64,000 nt of DNA from Prevotella aff. ruminicola Tc2-24 (GTDB lineage Bacteria > Bacteroidota > Bacteroidia > Bacteroidales > Bacteroidaceae). A program made the position numbers and the translations under genes. This document shows positions 1 to 8,282 of this stretch, in pieces. The DNA lies in NCBI RefSeq assembly GCF_900110895.1, contig NZ_FOIQ01000001.1, positions 248,001-312,000 on the forward strand. The letters run 5' to 3'. The notes below the pieces were generated by a model. That model was not told the DNA's origin and did not search any database. It saw only the letters and a list, made by a program, of their open reading frames with translations. Positions within the stretch are counted from its first letter, which is position 1. Each line of letters starts with the position of its first letter.

Positions 1-497
1 CGTATGGTAGAACCACTTCCTGGCTGACCAGAAGTGGTTACCTGAACGCCAGCGACAGAACCTGCTAACAGAGCATCAGCTGTTGGCAATACATTATTAT
101 TCAGAACATCCTGATTAATGGTGGTCACACTACCTGTCAACTGAGTTCGCTTTTGTGTGCCGTAGCCTATCACAACAACCTCATCCAACTTACTGGAGTT
201 ATCGATGAGTGCAATCTCTATGGATTCCTCAAAGTCGTAGACATCCACATCAATCGGCCGATAACCAACATACTCTACGCGAAGCGTCAACGGGGCATCT
301 TTTGGGGCTTGAAGAGAGAAGTTACCGTTGGTATCGGTAACCACTCCCTGGCCCTTTTCATTTTTCACAATCACTGATGCACCAATCAGCGTTTCTCCGC
401 TACGTGCATCTTTGACGCTACCTGTTATCAATCCTTGCGCCAGCATCATGAGAGGGCTTACTGCCATAACTGTCGCAAAGAACAATCTTTTTACCAT
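1..497 (-). CDS. SusC/RagA-family TonB-dependent outer-membrane receptor, N-terminal part (cut by window edge)
   Basis: The reading frame from the ATG at 497 runs open to the left edge for 165 codons. It starts with a signal peptide (MVKRLFFATVMAV, cleavage probably near LAQ), followed by a carboxypeptidase-regulatory-like beta-sandwich of about 75 residues (ITGSVKDARSGETLIGASV through VGYRPIDV). Then comes the SusC signature VVVIGYGTQKR at the TonB-box/plug boundary, and the start of the plug (LLAGSVAGVQV). Proteins of this family form the outer-membrane barrel under a SusD lid and import oligosaccharides, peptides or other large nutrients using TonB energy. Its own promoter lies at 528-598, so it need not depend on the SusCD pair upstream. 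A partner SusD would be expected beyond the left edge. The substrate is unknown. Confidence 0.93.
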   Translation of the reverse strand, partial: MVKRLFFATVMAVSPLMMLAQGLITGSVKDARSGETLIGASVIVKNEKGQGVVTDTNGNFSLQAPKDAPLTLRVEYVGYRPIDVDVYDFEESIEIALIDNSSKLDEVVVIGYGTQKRTQLTGSVTTINQDVLNNNVLPTADALLAGSVAGVQVTTSGQPGSGSTI

Positions 498-527
498 ATC
501 CTAACCTTTTATAATTATTTGATGGTG

Positions 528-598
528 CAAAGGTACGGCACTTTTCTTGCTTCCACAATCCCGTTAATGGGGCATTCGTTATACCACTTGTTTGGTAT
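528..598 (-). promoter_or_regulatory. Promoter plus operator, copy A of a three-copy regulatory block
   Basis: Read on the minus strand, a perfect inverted repeat ATACCA-N6-TGGTAT (581-598) is followed by 22 bases, TTG (-33 element, 556-558), 20 bases and TACCTTTG (-7 element, 528-535). Copy C at 7846-7916 matches it at 53 of 71 positions without gaps. If transcription starts about 5 bases past the -7 box, the repeat is centred near -66, where class I activators such as Crp/Fnr-family proteins usually bind; that role is inferred from geometry only. The block lies between the SusD stop at 623 and the SusC start at 497. Confidence 0.8.
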
Positions 599-622
599 TT
601 CCCTTTTAGGGAGGGGAGGGTA

Positions 623-2038
623 TCAATAGCCTGGATTCTGGGGTAAAAGATTGGGATCATGATCTATCGCTGTCTGTGGAATAGGCCACAGCAGGTTGTG
701 TCCATCATCAGCGATATTCATGGTTTCAGATGCCTGAGGACGACTACCTGCAGTCTCTCCTGGTTGATATTTTCGAAGGGACAGAACAGCTTTTTTTCCT
801 GCTTCTCCAGAGTTAAACCAGCGGCGCAAATCATACCAGCGCAACCCTTCCGCAAAGAATTCCAATCGTCGTTCATGCATAATCTTCTCAAGGAAATTAT
901 CGACTGTAATATCGGTGCCTACTACATAGGCGTTGAGTCCCCTAATCTGGCGCAACTGATTCAGACGCTCAACACCATCAGGATATCCTTGAGTCTCGGC
1001 GGAGATTAGATAGAGCTCGGCAATACGAATGACTGGCCAGGGGTCGGCAGCATTATAACTGGGATACTTCACGCAGTCCCAAGTCTCCACACCGTTAGCT
1101 AACTTCAGATGACGTACGGTGGCATCCTTGCGTTTATCAGAATTCTCGAAAATACTGAAAGCACTTTTATCCACACGGTTTTCGTAGCGTCCCTGTTCGC
1201 CGTAGCCGGCACTACCATGGCCGTTTTCGGCCTCGTAAAGGTTGACGATATCGGAACGCATGAACCATCCATCGCTTCCAGAATCGCCATTGAGATTGGT
1301 CCATTGGAGGATGATTTCATTTGAGGACTTGGCATGGAAGATGTCGGCGAAATTATCGGCCAGCGTAAACTGATTACTACTGATAATTTCTTCTGCTAAT
1401 TGTTTGGCACGAACTACGTCCTTGACTTCTGGGGCACCGGTTAGTAATGTTCGAGCCAATAGGGCTTTTGCCGCTACTTTGCTAACGTAGCCACGGTCAG
1501 AGAACTCTGGTGCATTCTCTACGCCATATTCGAAATCGGCCACAACCTGTTTCCATATCTCAGCCTCGGGGTCGCGTGGAGCCAATGCATCGGTAACTTC
1601 AAGCAGTAAAGGTGCATCGCCCCAATGTTGTGCTATCTGACTATATAGCCATCCACGGATGACATGAGCCTGTGCAGAAATCTGTATCTGCTGGATGGTG
1701 GGATTGGGTGTGTTATCAATGAGATTGATGAGATTGTTGGCCAACTGTACGTATTTATAGTGACTATTCCATAGCGAGTTGATGTCGCTGCTGGTGCTTG
1801 CAGTCTGTCCATTGTTGTCGATGTCGGGCCACCACCCTGGACTAGTAAGGTTGTCGGCGGCAATATCGTTGATGTTGAGTTTGATACTCTGTGCACCATC
1901 GTAGACTCCTGTGAGCAGGTTCTCATAATCGCTAGACGTGAGCGTAGCGTCAGAAACGGCAGTGGTGGGATTATAATCCAAGTTGCAGGCTGTGAGAGCC
2001 AGTGATGTAAAAACGGTGATAATATATTTTGTATTCAT
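623..2038 (-). CDS. SusD/RagB-family outer-membrane nutrient-binding lipoprotein
   Basis: 471 residues, in the normal range for SusD. The N-terminus is a lipoprotein signal ending in LTAC with the lipid-bearing Cys at residue 18. The helical TPR-like core contains RGWLYSQIAQHWGD near residue 130, and the protein ends with the typical SusD tail (LLWPIPQTAIDHDPNL, then QNPGY). SusD proteins sit on the cell surface as a hinged lid over a SusC barrel and capture the ligand. The gene starts 24 bases after the stop of the SusC gene at 2063-5179, so the two are co-transcribed and surely form one transporter. No glycoside hydrolase, peptidase or regulator lies next to the pair, so the ligand cannot be read from context. 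Confidence 0.95.
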   Translation of the reverse strand: MNTKYIITVFTSLALTACNLDYNPTTAVSDATLTSSDYENLLTGVYDGAQSIKLNINDIAADNLTSPGWWPDIDNNGQTASTSSDINSLWNSHYKYVQLANNLINLIDNTPNPTIQQIQISAQAHVIRGWLYSQIAQHWGDAPLLLEVTDALAPRDPEAEIWKQVVADFEYGVENAPEFSDRGYVSKVAAKALLARTLLTGAPEVKDVVRAKQLAEEIISSNQFTLADNFADIFHAKSSNEIILQWTNLNGDSGSDGWFMRSDIVNLYEAENGHGSAGYGEQGRYENRVDKSAFSIFENSDKRKDATVRHLKLANGVETWDCVKYPSYNAADPWPVIRIAELYLISAETQGYPDGVERLNQLRQIRGLNAYVVGTDITVDNFLEKIMHERRLEFFAEGLRWYDLRRWFNSGEAGKKAVLSLRKYQPGETAGSRPQASETMNIADDGHNLLWPIPQTAIDHDPNLLPQNPGY

Positions 2039-2062
2039 AATATCTATTATTTAGTCATTTAT

Positions 2063-5000
2063 TTAGAATGTGAGATTAAACCCAAAAACGAGTGAGCGAA
2101 GTTGAGGTACGCTACCGGAGTCATAGCCACGATAGGTTGTGCGATTGGGGAAGAGCGTTACCTCAGGATCAAAACCATCGTAAGAGGTAAAAGTGTATAG
2201 GTTGTGTACGGTGGCATAGAAACGCAGTCGACTGATGCCCAGTTGTTTGACAACTGAAGTAGGCAGTGTATAACCCAATGAGATATTACGTACTTTCAAA
2301 TAGTCGGCATTCTCCAGGTAGCGAGTGGTGTAGTTGGTGATGTTATTCTCATATGCAGCACCATTGGCTACTGCCCGGGGTGCATTGCCATAGGGGTTGC
2401 TTTCTGTCCAACGATTCTCCCATTCCTCACGCAGGATTCCGTATCCATTGGCATGGCCACCTTGGTTGCCGGCACCAGTGCCGTTGGCTTTCCATGCGGC
2501 ATAAAGCTTAGCACCGAGAGAGTACTGCAGGTCAATATTGAGATCAAAACCACGATAGCTGAAGATATTTGAGAGTGAACCAAAGATATGGGGGAATGGA
2601 GAGCCACTCACAACACGATCTTCGGAATTGATGACACCATCCTGATTCTTATCATAGTACTTAACGTCACCAGGACGAATACCCTTATCCCAAAGTGTCT
2701 GTCCACCAGGCTGAACCAGAATCTCCTCCTTTGACTGATAGATACCATCTGCACGTATTAAGAAGAAAGAAGCCATAGGCTCTCCCACCTGTAGGATATT
2801 ACAGAAACCGGTGGTGATATAGGGCTGTTCTCCTTGAGCATTCTGCACCAACTCTGTCACCTTGTTCTTCGTATATGTAACGTTGAAACGAGAGTCCCAC
2901 TTGAACTTACCAGTGAGGTTATGGGTAGTGATGCCCAGTTCGATACCGGAATTAGTGATGTTACCTACATTCGATGTGGTGGAACTATAACCGCTTAGTG
3001 AATTGATGCTGTGACTGAGCAGCAGGTCGTGGGTATCTTTCCTGAACCAGTCAAACACCACTTCCACCCTACGATTGAATAGAATAGCGTCGAAACCGAG
3101 ATCGTACTGCAGAGTCTTCTCCCAAGTCAGGTCTGGATTGGGCTTTGAAGAGGGGAAGGAGTAGCCTGATTGACCATTGTATTTGATGCTGTTTGCACTA
3201 TAGGTTTGATGGAAAGCATAGTTTCCTATACCTTCTTGGTTGCCCGTGTAGCCTATGCTGGCACGCAGTTTTAAATCGTTCACAGCAATCGTCTTAGGAA
3301 AGAAAGCCTCTTCGGAAATCTGCCAACCTGCAGAAGCAGCGGGAAAGTAACCCACGCGCTTGTCTGAAGCAAACTTTGAGGAAGCATCACTACGGAATGA
3401 TAGTTCCAACAGATAACGATCGGCATAGTTCAGATTGACACGAGTGAAGAACGACTGCAGCGCATTATTCTCTGCAGAAGAACCACCGTAAGCAATCTCA
3501 CCGGCTGAGTCGAGGTAGATGAGCGAGGGCGATACAAAGTTGATACCTTCCACGTAGGCATTATCTACCCTTGTTTTCTGATAACTATATCCACCCAAAG
3601 TCTTTAATGAGAGGGCACCCCACGTATGGGTATAATCGAGCGTGTGCTCAGCCAGATGAGTAAACGTGAAAGCACGTCCATCAACAATATCACCATTAGT
3701 GCTGGCACCCTGAAGAGAAGTAGAGGGCCACACCTGACGCTCATGTAGGATGACGTAGTCTCCACCCAAATTAAGGTGATAATGCAATACAGGTAGAATA
3801 TCGTAGGTTGACTTAATGTTCACAATAGCACGATACTTCCTTGAGTTCTGAGGTTCTTCCTTAATAAGTTGTACGGGGTTTCGACGACTATTGTTCACAT
3901 TACCGTAACGTCCATCCGCATCATAGATGGAGAAATCTGGCGACACAGAGATCGCATTAATCCAGGGGGAGTAGATATTGTTATCTCCTGTGGCACGCTC
4001 CGTATTACTTGTGCTCAGTGCGATGTTGGTGGTCACATTCAAACGCTTATTCACCTGATGAGCTATATTGGTGCGCAGGTTATAACGCTCATAGCCCGTA
4101 TTGATGATAGCCCCCTCTTGCTTATAGTACCCTCCAGAGATATAGAACTGCGTCTGACTATTACCACCCGAAATGGTCAGTTGATGATTGGTCTGTAGCC
4201 CTTTGTGGGTAATCTCATCAAACCAGTTTGTATCAGCACCTGGCACAGCTGCCGATATATGTTGCTTGTAGGTAGCATCGGCAGGTGTCAGTCCCAGTGA
4301 CGTATTATAATTATCAATAGCCTCATTGCGAGCGGCCACATACTCACTGGCATGAAGGAAATCAAGTTTATGGGCTATATCCTGAAAACCAATGTAAGAG
4401 TCAAGTGATACCTGGGTCTTGCCTACGCGACCTTTCTTGGTCGTAATTAGCACCACACCGTTAGAGGCTCGTGAACCATAAAGTGCTGCAGCAGAGGCAT
4501 CCTTCAGAACCTCAATGCTGGCAATATCGTTAGGATTTATGTCAACAAGACCGCTGAGAGAGTTTCCTTGATAACCACCCACGTCCGACAGGTCTGTAGA
4601 GACTACAGGCAGACCGTCAACAACATAGAGCGGTTCGTTGCCTGCAGAAATACTACTGGTACCACGCACGTTGATGCTTACAGCACCACCAGGAGCACCC
4701 GTAGCTTGTGTTACCTGAACACCACTTAATTTTCCTTCCAGTGCCTGCTCAAGACTGGTGATGGGATTTTTTACGAGCTCCTTGCCATTAATACTGCTTA
4801 CAGCACCTGTTAATTCTCGACGCTTCTGTGAACCATAGGCCACCACAACTACATTATTCAGTGTGAAACGTTTATCGTGCAACACGATAGTACCTAAATC
4901 CTCTGCTTGCTCGTATATATCCAGATCGTAAGGAATGTAACCCACATAATTGAATTGCAGTTGAATAGGGTACTTCACGTTCTTGTCCACACTCAACTTA

Positions 5001-5179
5001 AACTTTCCATCGGCATCGGTTACGGTCGATATATTGGATTTAGAATTCACTTTCACAACCACTCCGATAAGCGGTTCCTGCTCAGCATTAACTACGCTGC
5101 CTCGTATGACTTGTGCCTCTGCCTCATTATATAATGATGAGAGGACTGACAATAAGAAAACAATCATTACCTTTTTCAT
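2063..5179 (-). CDS. SusC/RagA-family TonB-dependent outer-membrane transporter
   Basis: 1038 residues, full length for the family. In order: signal peptide (residues 1-23, ending EAQ); carboxypeptidase-regulatory-like domain (about 24-105); the signature VVVAYGSQKR (about 112-121); a plug domain containing GKLSGVQVTQATG and NEPLYVVDGLPV; and a 22-strand-type beta-barrel ending in the aromatic C-terminus GFNLTF used for BAM insertion. It imports a ligand handed over by the adjacent SusD (623-2038) using TonB/ExbBD. It has its own promoter at 5223-5293 and lies behind a terminator at 5292-5322, so it is separate from the HMA/TonB-receptor operon upstream. The ligand is not identifiable. Confidence 0.96.
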   Translation of the reverse strand: MKKVMIVFLLSVLSSLYNEAEAQVIRGSVVNAEQEPLIGVVVKVNSKSNISTVTDADGKFKLSVDKNVKYPIQLQFNYVGYIPYDLDIYEQAEDLGTIVLHDKRFTLNNVVVVAYGSQKRRELTGAVSSINGKELVKNPITSLEQALEGKLSGVQVTQATGAPGGAVSINVRGTSSISAGNEPLYVVDGLPVVSTDLSDVGGYQGNSLSGLVDINPNDIASIEVLKDASAAALYGSRASNGVVLITTKKGRVGKTQVSLDSYIGFQDIAHKLDFLHASEYVAARNEAIDNYNTSLGLTPADATYKQHISAAVPGADTNWFDEITHKGLQTNHQLTISGGNSQTQFYISGGYYKQEGAIINTGYERYNLRTNIAHQVNKRLNVTTNIALSTSNTERATGDNNIYSPWINAISVSPDFSIYDADGRYGNVNNSRRNPVQLIKEEPQNSRKYRAIVNIKSTYDILPVLHYHLNLGGDYVILHERQVWPSTSLQGASTNGDIVDGRAFTFTHLAEHTLDYTHTWGALSLKTLGGYSYQKTRVDNAYVEGINFVSPSLIYLDSAGEIAYGGSSAENNALQSFFTRVNLNYADRYLLELSFRSDASSKFASDKRVGYFPAASAGWQISEEAFFPKTIAVNDLKLRASIGYTGNQEGIGNYAFHQTYSANSIKYNGQSGYSFPSSKPNPDLTWEKTLQYDLGFDAILFNRRVEVVFDWFRKDTHDLLLSHSINSLSGYSSTTSNVGNITNSGIELGITTHNLTGKFKWDSRFNVTYTKNKVTELVQNAQGEQPYITTGFCNILQVGEPMASFFLIRADGIYQSKEEILVQPGGQTLWDKGIRPGDVKYYDKNQDGVINSEDRVVSGSPFPHIFGSLSNIFSYRGFDLNIDLQYSLGAKLYAAWKANGTGAGNQGGHANGYGILREEWENRWTESNPYGNAPRAVANGAAYENNITNYTTRYLENADYLKVRNISLGYTLPTSVVKQLGISRLRFYATVHNLYTFTSYDGFDPEVTLFPNRTTYRGYDSGSVPQLRSLVFGFNLTF

Positions 5180-5222
5180 ACCTGTTTCATTTATCTTTTA
5201 TATTATTACCTTTTCAACGATG

Positions 5223-5293
5223 CAAAGGTATGACGATTCCTGCATATCCACAATACCCGATTAATAGTAAACTAACTCCCACAAATAGGGTAA
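5223..5293 (-). promoter_or_regulatory. Promoter plus degenerate operator, copy B of the three-copy block
   Basis: TACCTTTG at 5223-5230 is the -7 element and TTG at 5251-5253 the -33 element, 20 bases apart. At the position where copies A and C carry ATACCA-N6-TGGTAT, this copy has TTACCC-N6-TGGGAG on the minus strand (5276-5293): 8 of the 12 half-site bases match and the distance to the -33 element is again 22 bases. Overall it matches copy A at about half of 71 positions. It drives the SusCD pair with a leader of about 40 bases. Confidence 0.6.
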
Positions 5294-5322
5294 AAAAAGA
5301 GTTCAGAAAAACTTTCTGAACT
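5292..5322 (-). terminator. Intrinsic terminator after the HMA gene
   Basis: A perfect 10-bp stem (arms 5300-5309 and 5313-5322) with a 3-base loop is followed on the minus strand by seven T residues (5292-5298). It ends transcription of the TonB-receptor/HMA operon 28 bases past the HMA stop. Its T tract touches the degenerate operator of the next unit. Confidence 0.85.
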
Positions 5323-5349
5323 CCGTGAATGGAAAAAATCAGGGCAATT

Positions 5350-5715
5350 TCATTTCTTGTTCTTGTTACCACATTTGCAACTATTGCCACAGCAGCCACC
5401 TTTCTTCTCGCCTGTTGTCTCACTGGTTTTTGGAACAGCCACGGTTGCCTCATAATTAATCTTTTTGAAACCGTTAATTATTTCCTCTACAGAAGTTTTG
5501 TCTGCATCATATTCGATAGTGACGGTCTTGTTTTCCAAGTTGGTCTCAATATTCTTGATACCTTTCTCGAAACGAATGTTTGACTTGATCCGGTTCTCAC
5601 AGCCAGAGCAATGCATCTCAGGTGTGGTATTCAAAACAACGGTCTTAATGTCTTTTGCGCCACAGACGATTGCGACTGCCAGCGATACGAATAATAAACT
5701 TACTTTTTTCATCAT
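5350..5715 (-). CDS. Secreted heavy-metal-associated (HMA) domain protein with Cys-rich tail
   Basis: 121 residues. A signal peptide (about 1-19, ending VCGA) precedes a single HMA ferredoxin-like fold of about 70 residues with the metal site MHCSGC (Cys36, Cys39). The HMA family binds Cu(I), Zn, Cd or similar soft metals through this CxxC. After the fold comes a Lys/Gly-rich tail with four more cysteines (108, 109, 113, 115) that could form a second metal site. Most HMA chaperones are cytosolic; the signal peptide places this one in the periplasm. It follows a TonB-dependent receptor gene by 22 bases, and a terminator closes the operon. A role in receiving or buffering metal taken up by that receptor is inferred; which metal is not shown. 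Confidence 0.88.
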   Translation of the reverse strand: MMKKVSLLFVSLAVAIVCGAKDIKTVVLNTTPEMHCSGCENRIKSNIRFEKGIKNIETNLENKTVTIEYDADKTSVEEIINGFKKINYEATVAVPKTSETTGEKKGGCCGNSCKCGNKNKK

Positions 5716-5737
5716 CTTAGAGTTTTAATTATAACTA

Positions 5738-7771
5738 TTATATTTTGTTCCAGTTCAATCTTACTCCTATATAATACACTGCACCGTGAAGGGGGCCCCA
5801 TATCATGGTAGAGTCGAATTTATCTCCCCATGGGTTCGTCGCGTCGATGATTGGATTCTTCTGTTTGAAGTTGGTGATGTTCTCACCACCGGCATAGATA
5901 CTCCAATGGTGATAAAAGCGAGTCACCTGAACACTCAGCTGTTCGTAGCCCTTGTAGCGATTGCTCCAAGCTGGCGTTCCTGCAGCAGTAGTGTAGCTGT
6001 TGGGCATGCGACCACCACCGTTCAACTGCAGTGTGACATCAAATTGCCATAATCCCAGTCCTGGTTTGTATTGCGCTGTAAGCAGTCCCTTGTATTTATT
6101 GGTCAGAGGTTTTTCGCGTAACACACCACCATAGGTGGATTTTACATTCGTACGCCGATAAGTGGTAGTCAACGTGAATCCCTTGAAGAAGGGATACGTA
6201 ATTTCCACCTGATAGGTGTGCGAATAACTCTTACCTCGCAGGTTGGTGAAGTGTACGGCATGAGGGTCGCTGTCCAGATCAATCACCAACTGACGCTGAA
6301 AATCAGTATAATAATATTCGCCATTTAATTCGAGCGATTTCTCACCCACAGGAATCTTCAATGCAACACTCACACCATAGTTCCAAGCCTCTTCCTGTTC
6401 CAGATTATCATCAACCACCACCTTGCGAGAGCTGGCCAGATAATAGTTATTCTCGGCCAAAACATGGTTGGTGCGATAGCCCTTTCCTGCTGATGCCCTA
6501 AGCGTGAGGATGTCATTGGGCGAGTATTTTAGGTGCATACGAGGTGTTACGAAGCCACCATAGATATTACTATGATCCCAGCGCAGGCCTCCCATTACCG
6601 TCAGTTTCTCACCCAACTTATAGGTGTACTGGGCATACGCTCCAGGCGTTGTCTCCTCCTCAAGTTCCTGCTGCAAATAGTATTGGTTGAAATAATCGTG
6701 GTTCACGCTGATACCTGTTGATAGACTATGATGTTCGTCTACCTCGGTCTCAAACATCAGTGAAGCATAGCCGTTGCGCTGGTCAACATTATACAGCTTA
6801 TTACCATAGGCTGCGTTTTGATGATGTAACGAGCCCGATAATATCAGGGCCACGTTGGTGGCTTTCTCCTTATTAAATATATAAGCATTCTTCGTAAAAG
6901 CCTCATAGCGCTCATTGGTAATATCTATCAGATAGGAACTCGACGTGTCATGGCATTCCTCATCGGATGCGGAAGGTGCTACATGATGTCCCTGTTGGCC
7001 ACCTTCGCGATGTTCCTTCAGAGCTTTTACAGAAGCCTGGAACACATAGTGGTCGCCCATCCACGCCCAGCGGCTCTGAAGCGAGCCTTGTCTTACCTTA
7101 GGGAGGTCGACAAATCCATCACCATTGTCATCGTGTGTTTTGTCGAGTATCTCGTAATGGCCCAGCAACGCTGTGTGCCAACGCTTTGACAGCTGCAAGT
7201 TTCCTCCGATGTTCGCTTCTAACTTCCCTTTTGTATTATAGTAGAGGTTCGCATCAGCAAAGGGCGTGGCCTGTGGCTTCTTAAACTCTACATTGATTTG
7301 TCCCGTGATACTCTCGTATCCGTTCTTCACCGAAGAGGCTCCCTTCGACACTTGAATGCTCTGCATCCAAGGACCTGGAATATAACTCAGTGAATAGGGA
7401 GCTGCCACACCACGATGGTTAGGGATGTTTTCCGTCAGCATCTGGACGTAAGTACCGCTTAACCCCAGTAGTTTGATTTGCTGTGCACCTGTTGCCGCAT
7501 CGGCATAGTTCACATCTACGGAAGGGTTCGTCGTGAAGCTCTCACCGAGGTTACAGCAAGCGGCACGTAACAGTTCTTGCGCATTGATCATATCGCTATT
7601 GGTTACATCAATCCCTTTGGTGTACCCGCGTCGATGAGCTGACACCGTCACTCCGCTCAACTTCTTGCCATCAATGGTTGCCGCCGAGTCTTTTACAGCT
7701 GCTTCCTGCGCATGAGTTGATAGCGAGGAAAGACCTAAATATATATATAATAAGTGACACTTCATTTTCAT
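5738..7771 (-). CDS. TonB-dependent outer-membrane receptor, probably metal or metal-complex linked
   Basis: 677 residues, the size of classical siderophore/cobalamin-type receptors rather than SusC. It has a signal peptide (about 1-22, ending THAQ), a TonB-box-like segment (SGVTVSAHRR, about 39-48), a plug with VKNGYESITGQINV, and a barrel ending YIGVRLNWNKI. The plug has a double Cys (AACCN) and an early loop rich in His/Glu/Cys (EGGQQGHHVAPSASDEECHD, about 258-277), which suggests metal contact. It is the first gene of an operon with the HMA protein at 5350-5715. Its promoter with perfect operator copy C lies at 7846-7916, leaving a leader of about 70 bases. Family membership is sure; metal specificity is inferred from the neighbour and the loop. 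Confidence 0.9.
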   Translation of the reverse strand: MKMKCHLLYIYLGLSSLSTHAQEAAVKDSAATIDGKKLSGVTVSAHRRGYTKGIDVTNSDMINAQELLRAACCNLGESFTTNPSVDVNYADAATGAQQIKLLGLSGTYVQMLTENIPNHRGVAAPYSLSYIPGPWMQSIQVSKGASSVKNGYESITGQINVEFKKPQATPFADANLYYNTKGKLEANIGGNLQLSKRWHTALLGHYEILDKTHDDNGDGFVDLPKVRQGSLQSRWAWMGDHYVFQASVKALKEHREGGQQGHHVAPSASDEECHDTSSSYLIDITNERYEAFTKNAYIFNKEKATNVALILSGSLHHQNAAYGNKLYNVDQRNGYASLMFETEVDEHHSLSTGISVNHDYFNQYYLQQELEEETTPGAYAQYTYKLGEKLTVMGGLRWDHSNIYGGFVTPRMHLKYSPNDILTLRASAGKGYRTNHVLAENNYYLASSRKVVVDDNLEQEEAWNYGVSVALKIPVGEKSLELNGEYYYTDFQRQLVIDLDSDPHAVHFTNLRGKSYSHTYQVEITYPFFKGFTLTTTYRRTNVKSTYGGVLREKPLTNKYKGLLTAQYKPGLGLWQFDVTLQLNGGGRMPNSYTTAAGTPAWSNRYKGYEQLSVQVTRFYHHWSIYAGGENITNFKQKNPIIDATNPWGDKFDSTMIWGPLHGAVYYIGVRLNWNKI

Positions 7772-7845
7772 TGCAATAGTATTATAAATGCAATTCTTTT
7801 CATCTTTTTAATAGGTTCGTGTGTTATGATGTCTTTACGACGATG

Positions 7846-7916
7846 CAAAGATACGGCGATTTCCTTACCCCTACAATCCCTTTAATGTGTCATTCCGCAT
7901 ACCATGACTTTGGTAT
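7846..7916 (-). promoter_or_regulatory. Promoter plus operator, copy C of the three-copy block
   Basis: On the minus strand: ATACCA-N6-TGGTAT (perfect, 7899-7916), 22 bases, TTG (7874-7876), 20 bases, TATCTTTG (7846-7853). The spacings are identical to copy A and 53 of 71 bases agree, although the 6-base centre of the inverted repeat differs. That pattern fits selection on the half-sites. It drives the TonB-receptor/HMA operon. The rest of the gene-free stretch 7772-8282 holds the leader (7772-7845), about 110 bases with nothing recognisable (7917-8029), a terminator, the tRNA and its promoter. Confidence 0.82.
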
Positions 7917-8029
7917 TATTTTTTTTACGACCACGAAAGAGCGGGCGAGATACGGTTCAGGGAAAGATTCCGTATAAAATGGCATTCATGTCGACAAAGT
8001 CTGTCATATCGGCCATAAACATGGACATA

Positions 8030-8069
8030 ATAACAAAATCCCTGACGCTCATAGGAGTATCAGGGATTT
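8030..8069 (-). terminator. Intrinsic terminator after tRNA-Arg
   Basis: Arms 8036-8045 and 8060-8069 (AAATCCCTGA and its complement) pair perfectly over 10 bp, and the minus strand then runs into TTTTGTTATT. It lies 25 bases past the tRNA 3' end. Confidence 0.75.
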
Positions 8070-8093
8070 GCATTCAGATATAAATTTGTGATG

Positions 8094-8167
8094 TGATTCG
8101 GTTGGGGCTCGAACCCAAGACCTACTGCTTAGAAGGCAGTTGCTCTATCCAGCTGAGCTACCGAACC
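8094..8167 (-). tRNA. tRNA-Arg (anticodon UCU)
   Basis: 74 bases fold as a complete cloverleaf. The acceptor stem GGTTCGG pairs with CCGAATC (one G-U), the D arm is AGCTC..GAGC, the anticodon stem ACTGC/GCAGT encloses loop CTTCTAA (anticodon TCT), and the T arm contains GGTTCGAGCCC. It reads AGA/AGG. The 3' CCA is not encoded, so it must be added by tRNA nucleotidyltransferase. It is transcribed alone from the promoter at 8181-8211 into the terminator at 8030-8069. Confidence 0.97.
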
Positions 8168-8180
8168 AACAAATCGGCTG

Positions 8181-8211
8181 CAAAGTTAGACATTTTTTCG
8201 GAATCCGCCAA
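8181..8211 (-). promoter_or_regulatory. Promoter of tRNA-Arg
   Basis: On the minus strand TTG (8209-8211), 20 bases, TAACTTTG (8181-8188): an exact fit to the Bacteroidota housekeeping promoter. The -7 box ends 13 bases before the mature tRNA 5' end. Confidence 0.8.
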
Positions 8212-8282
8212 ATTTTCAAGCCGCGAATGCAGAGAATAGTGCACATTTCCCACTTGAACTGTCAAAAAAAGGCGACCTGTTG

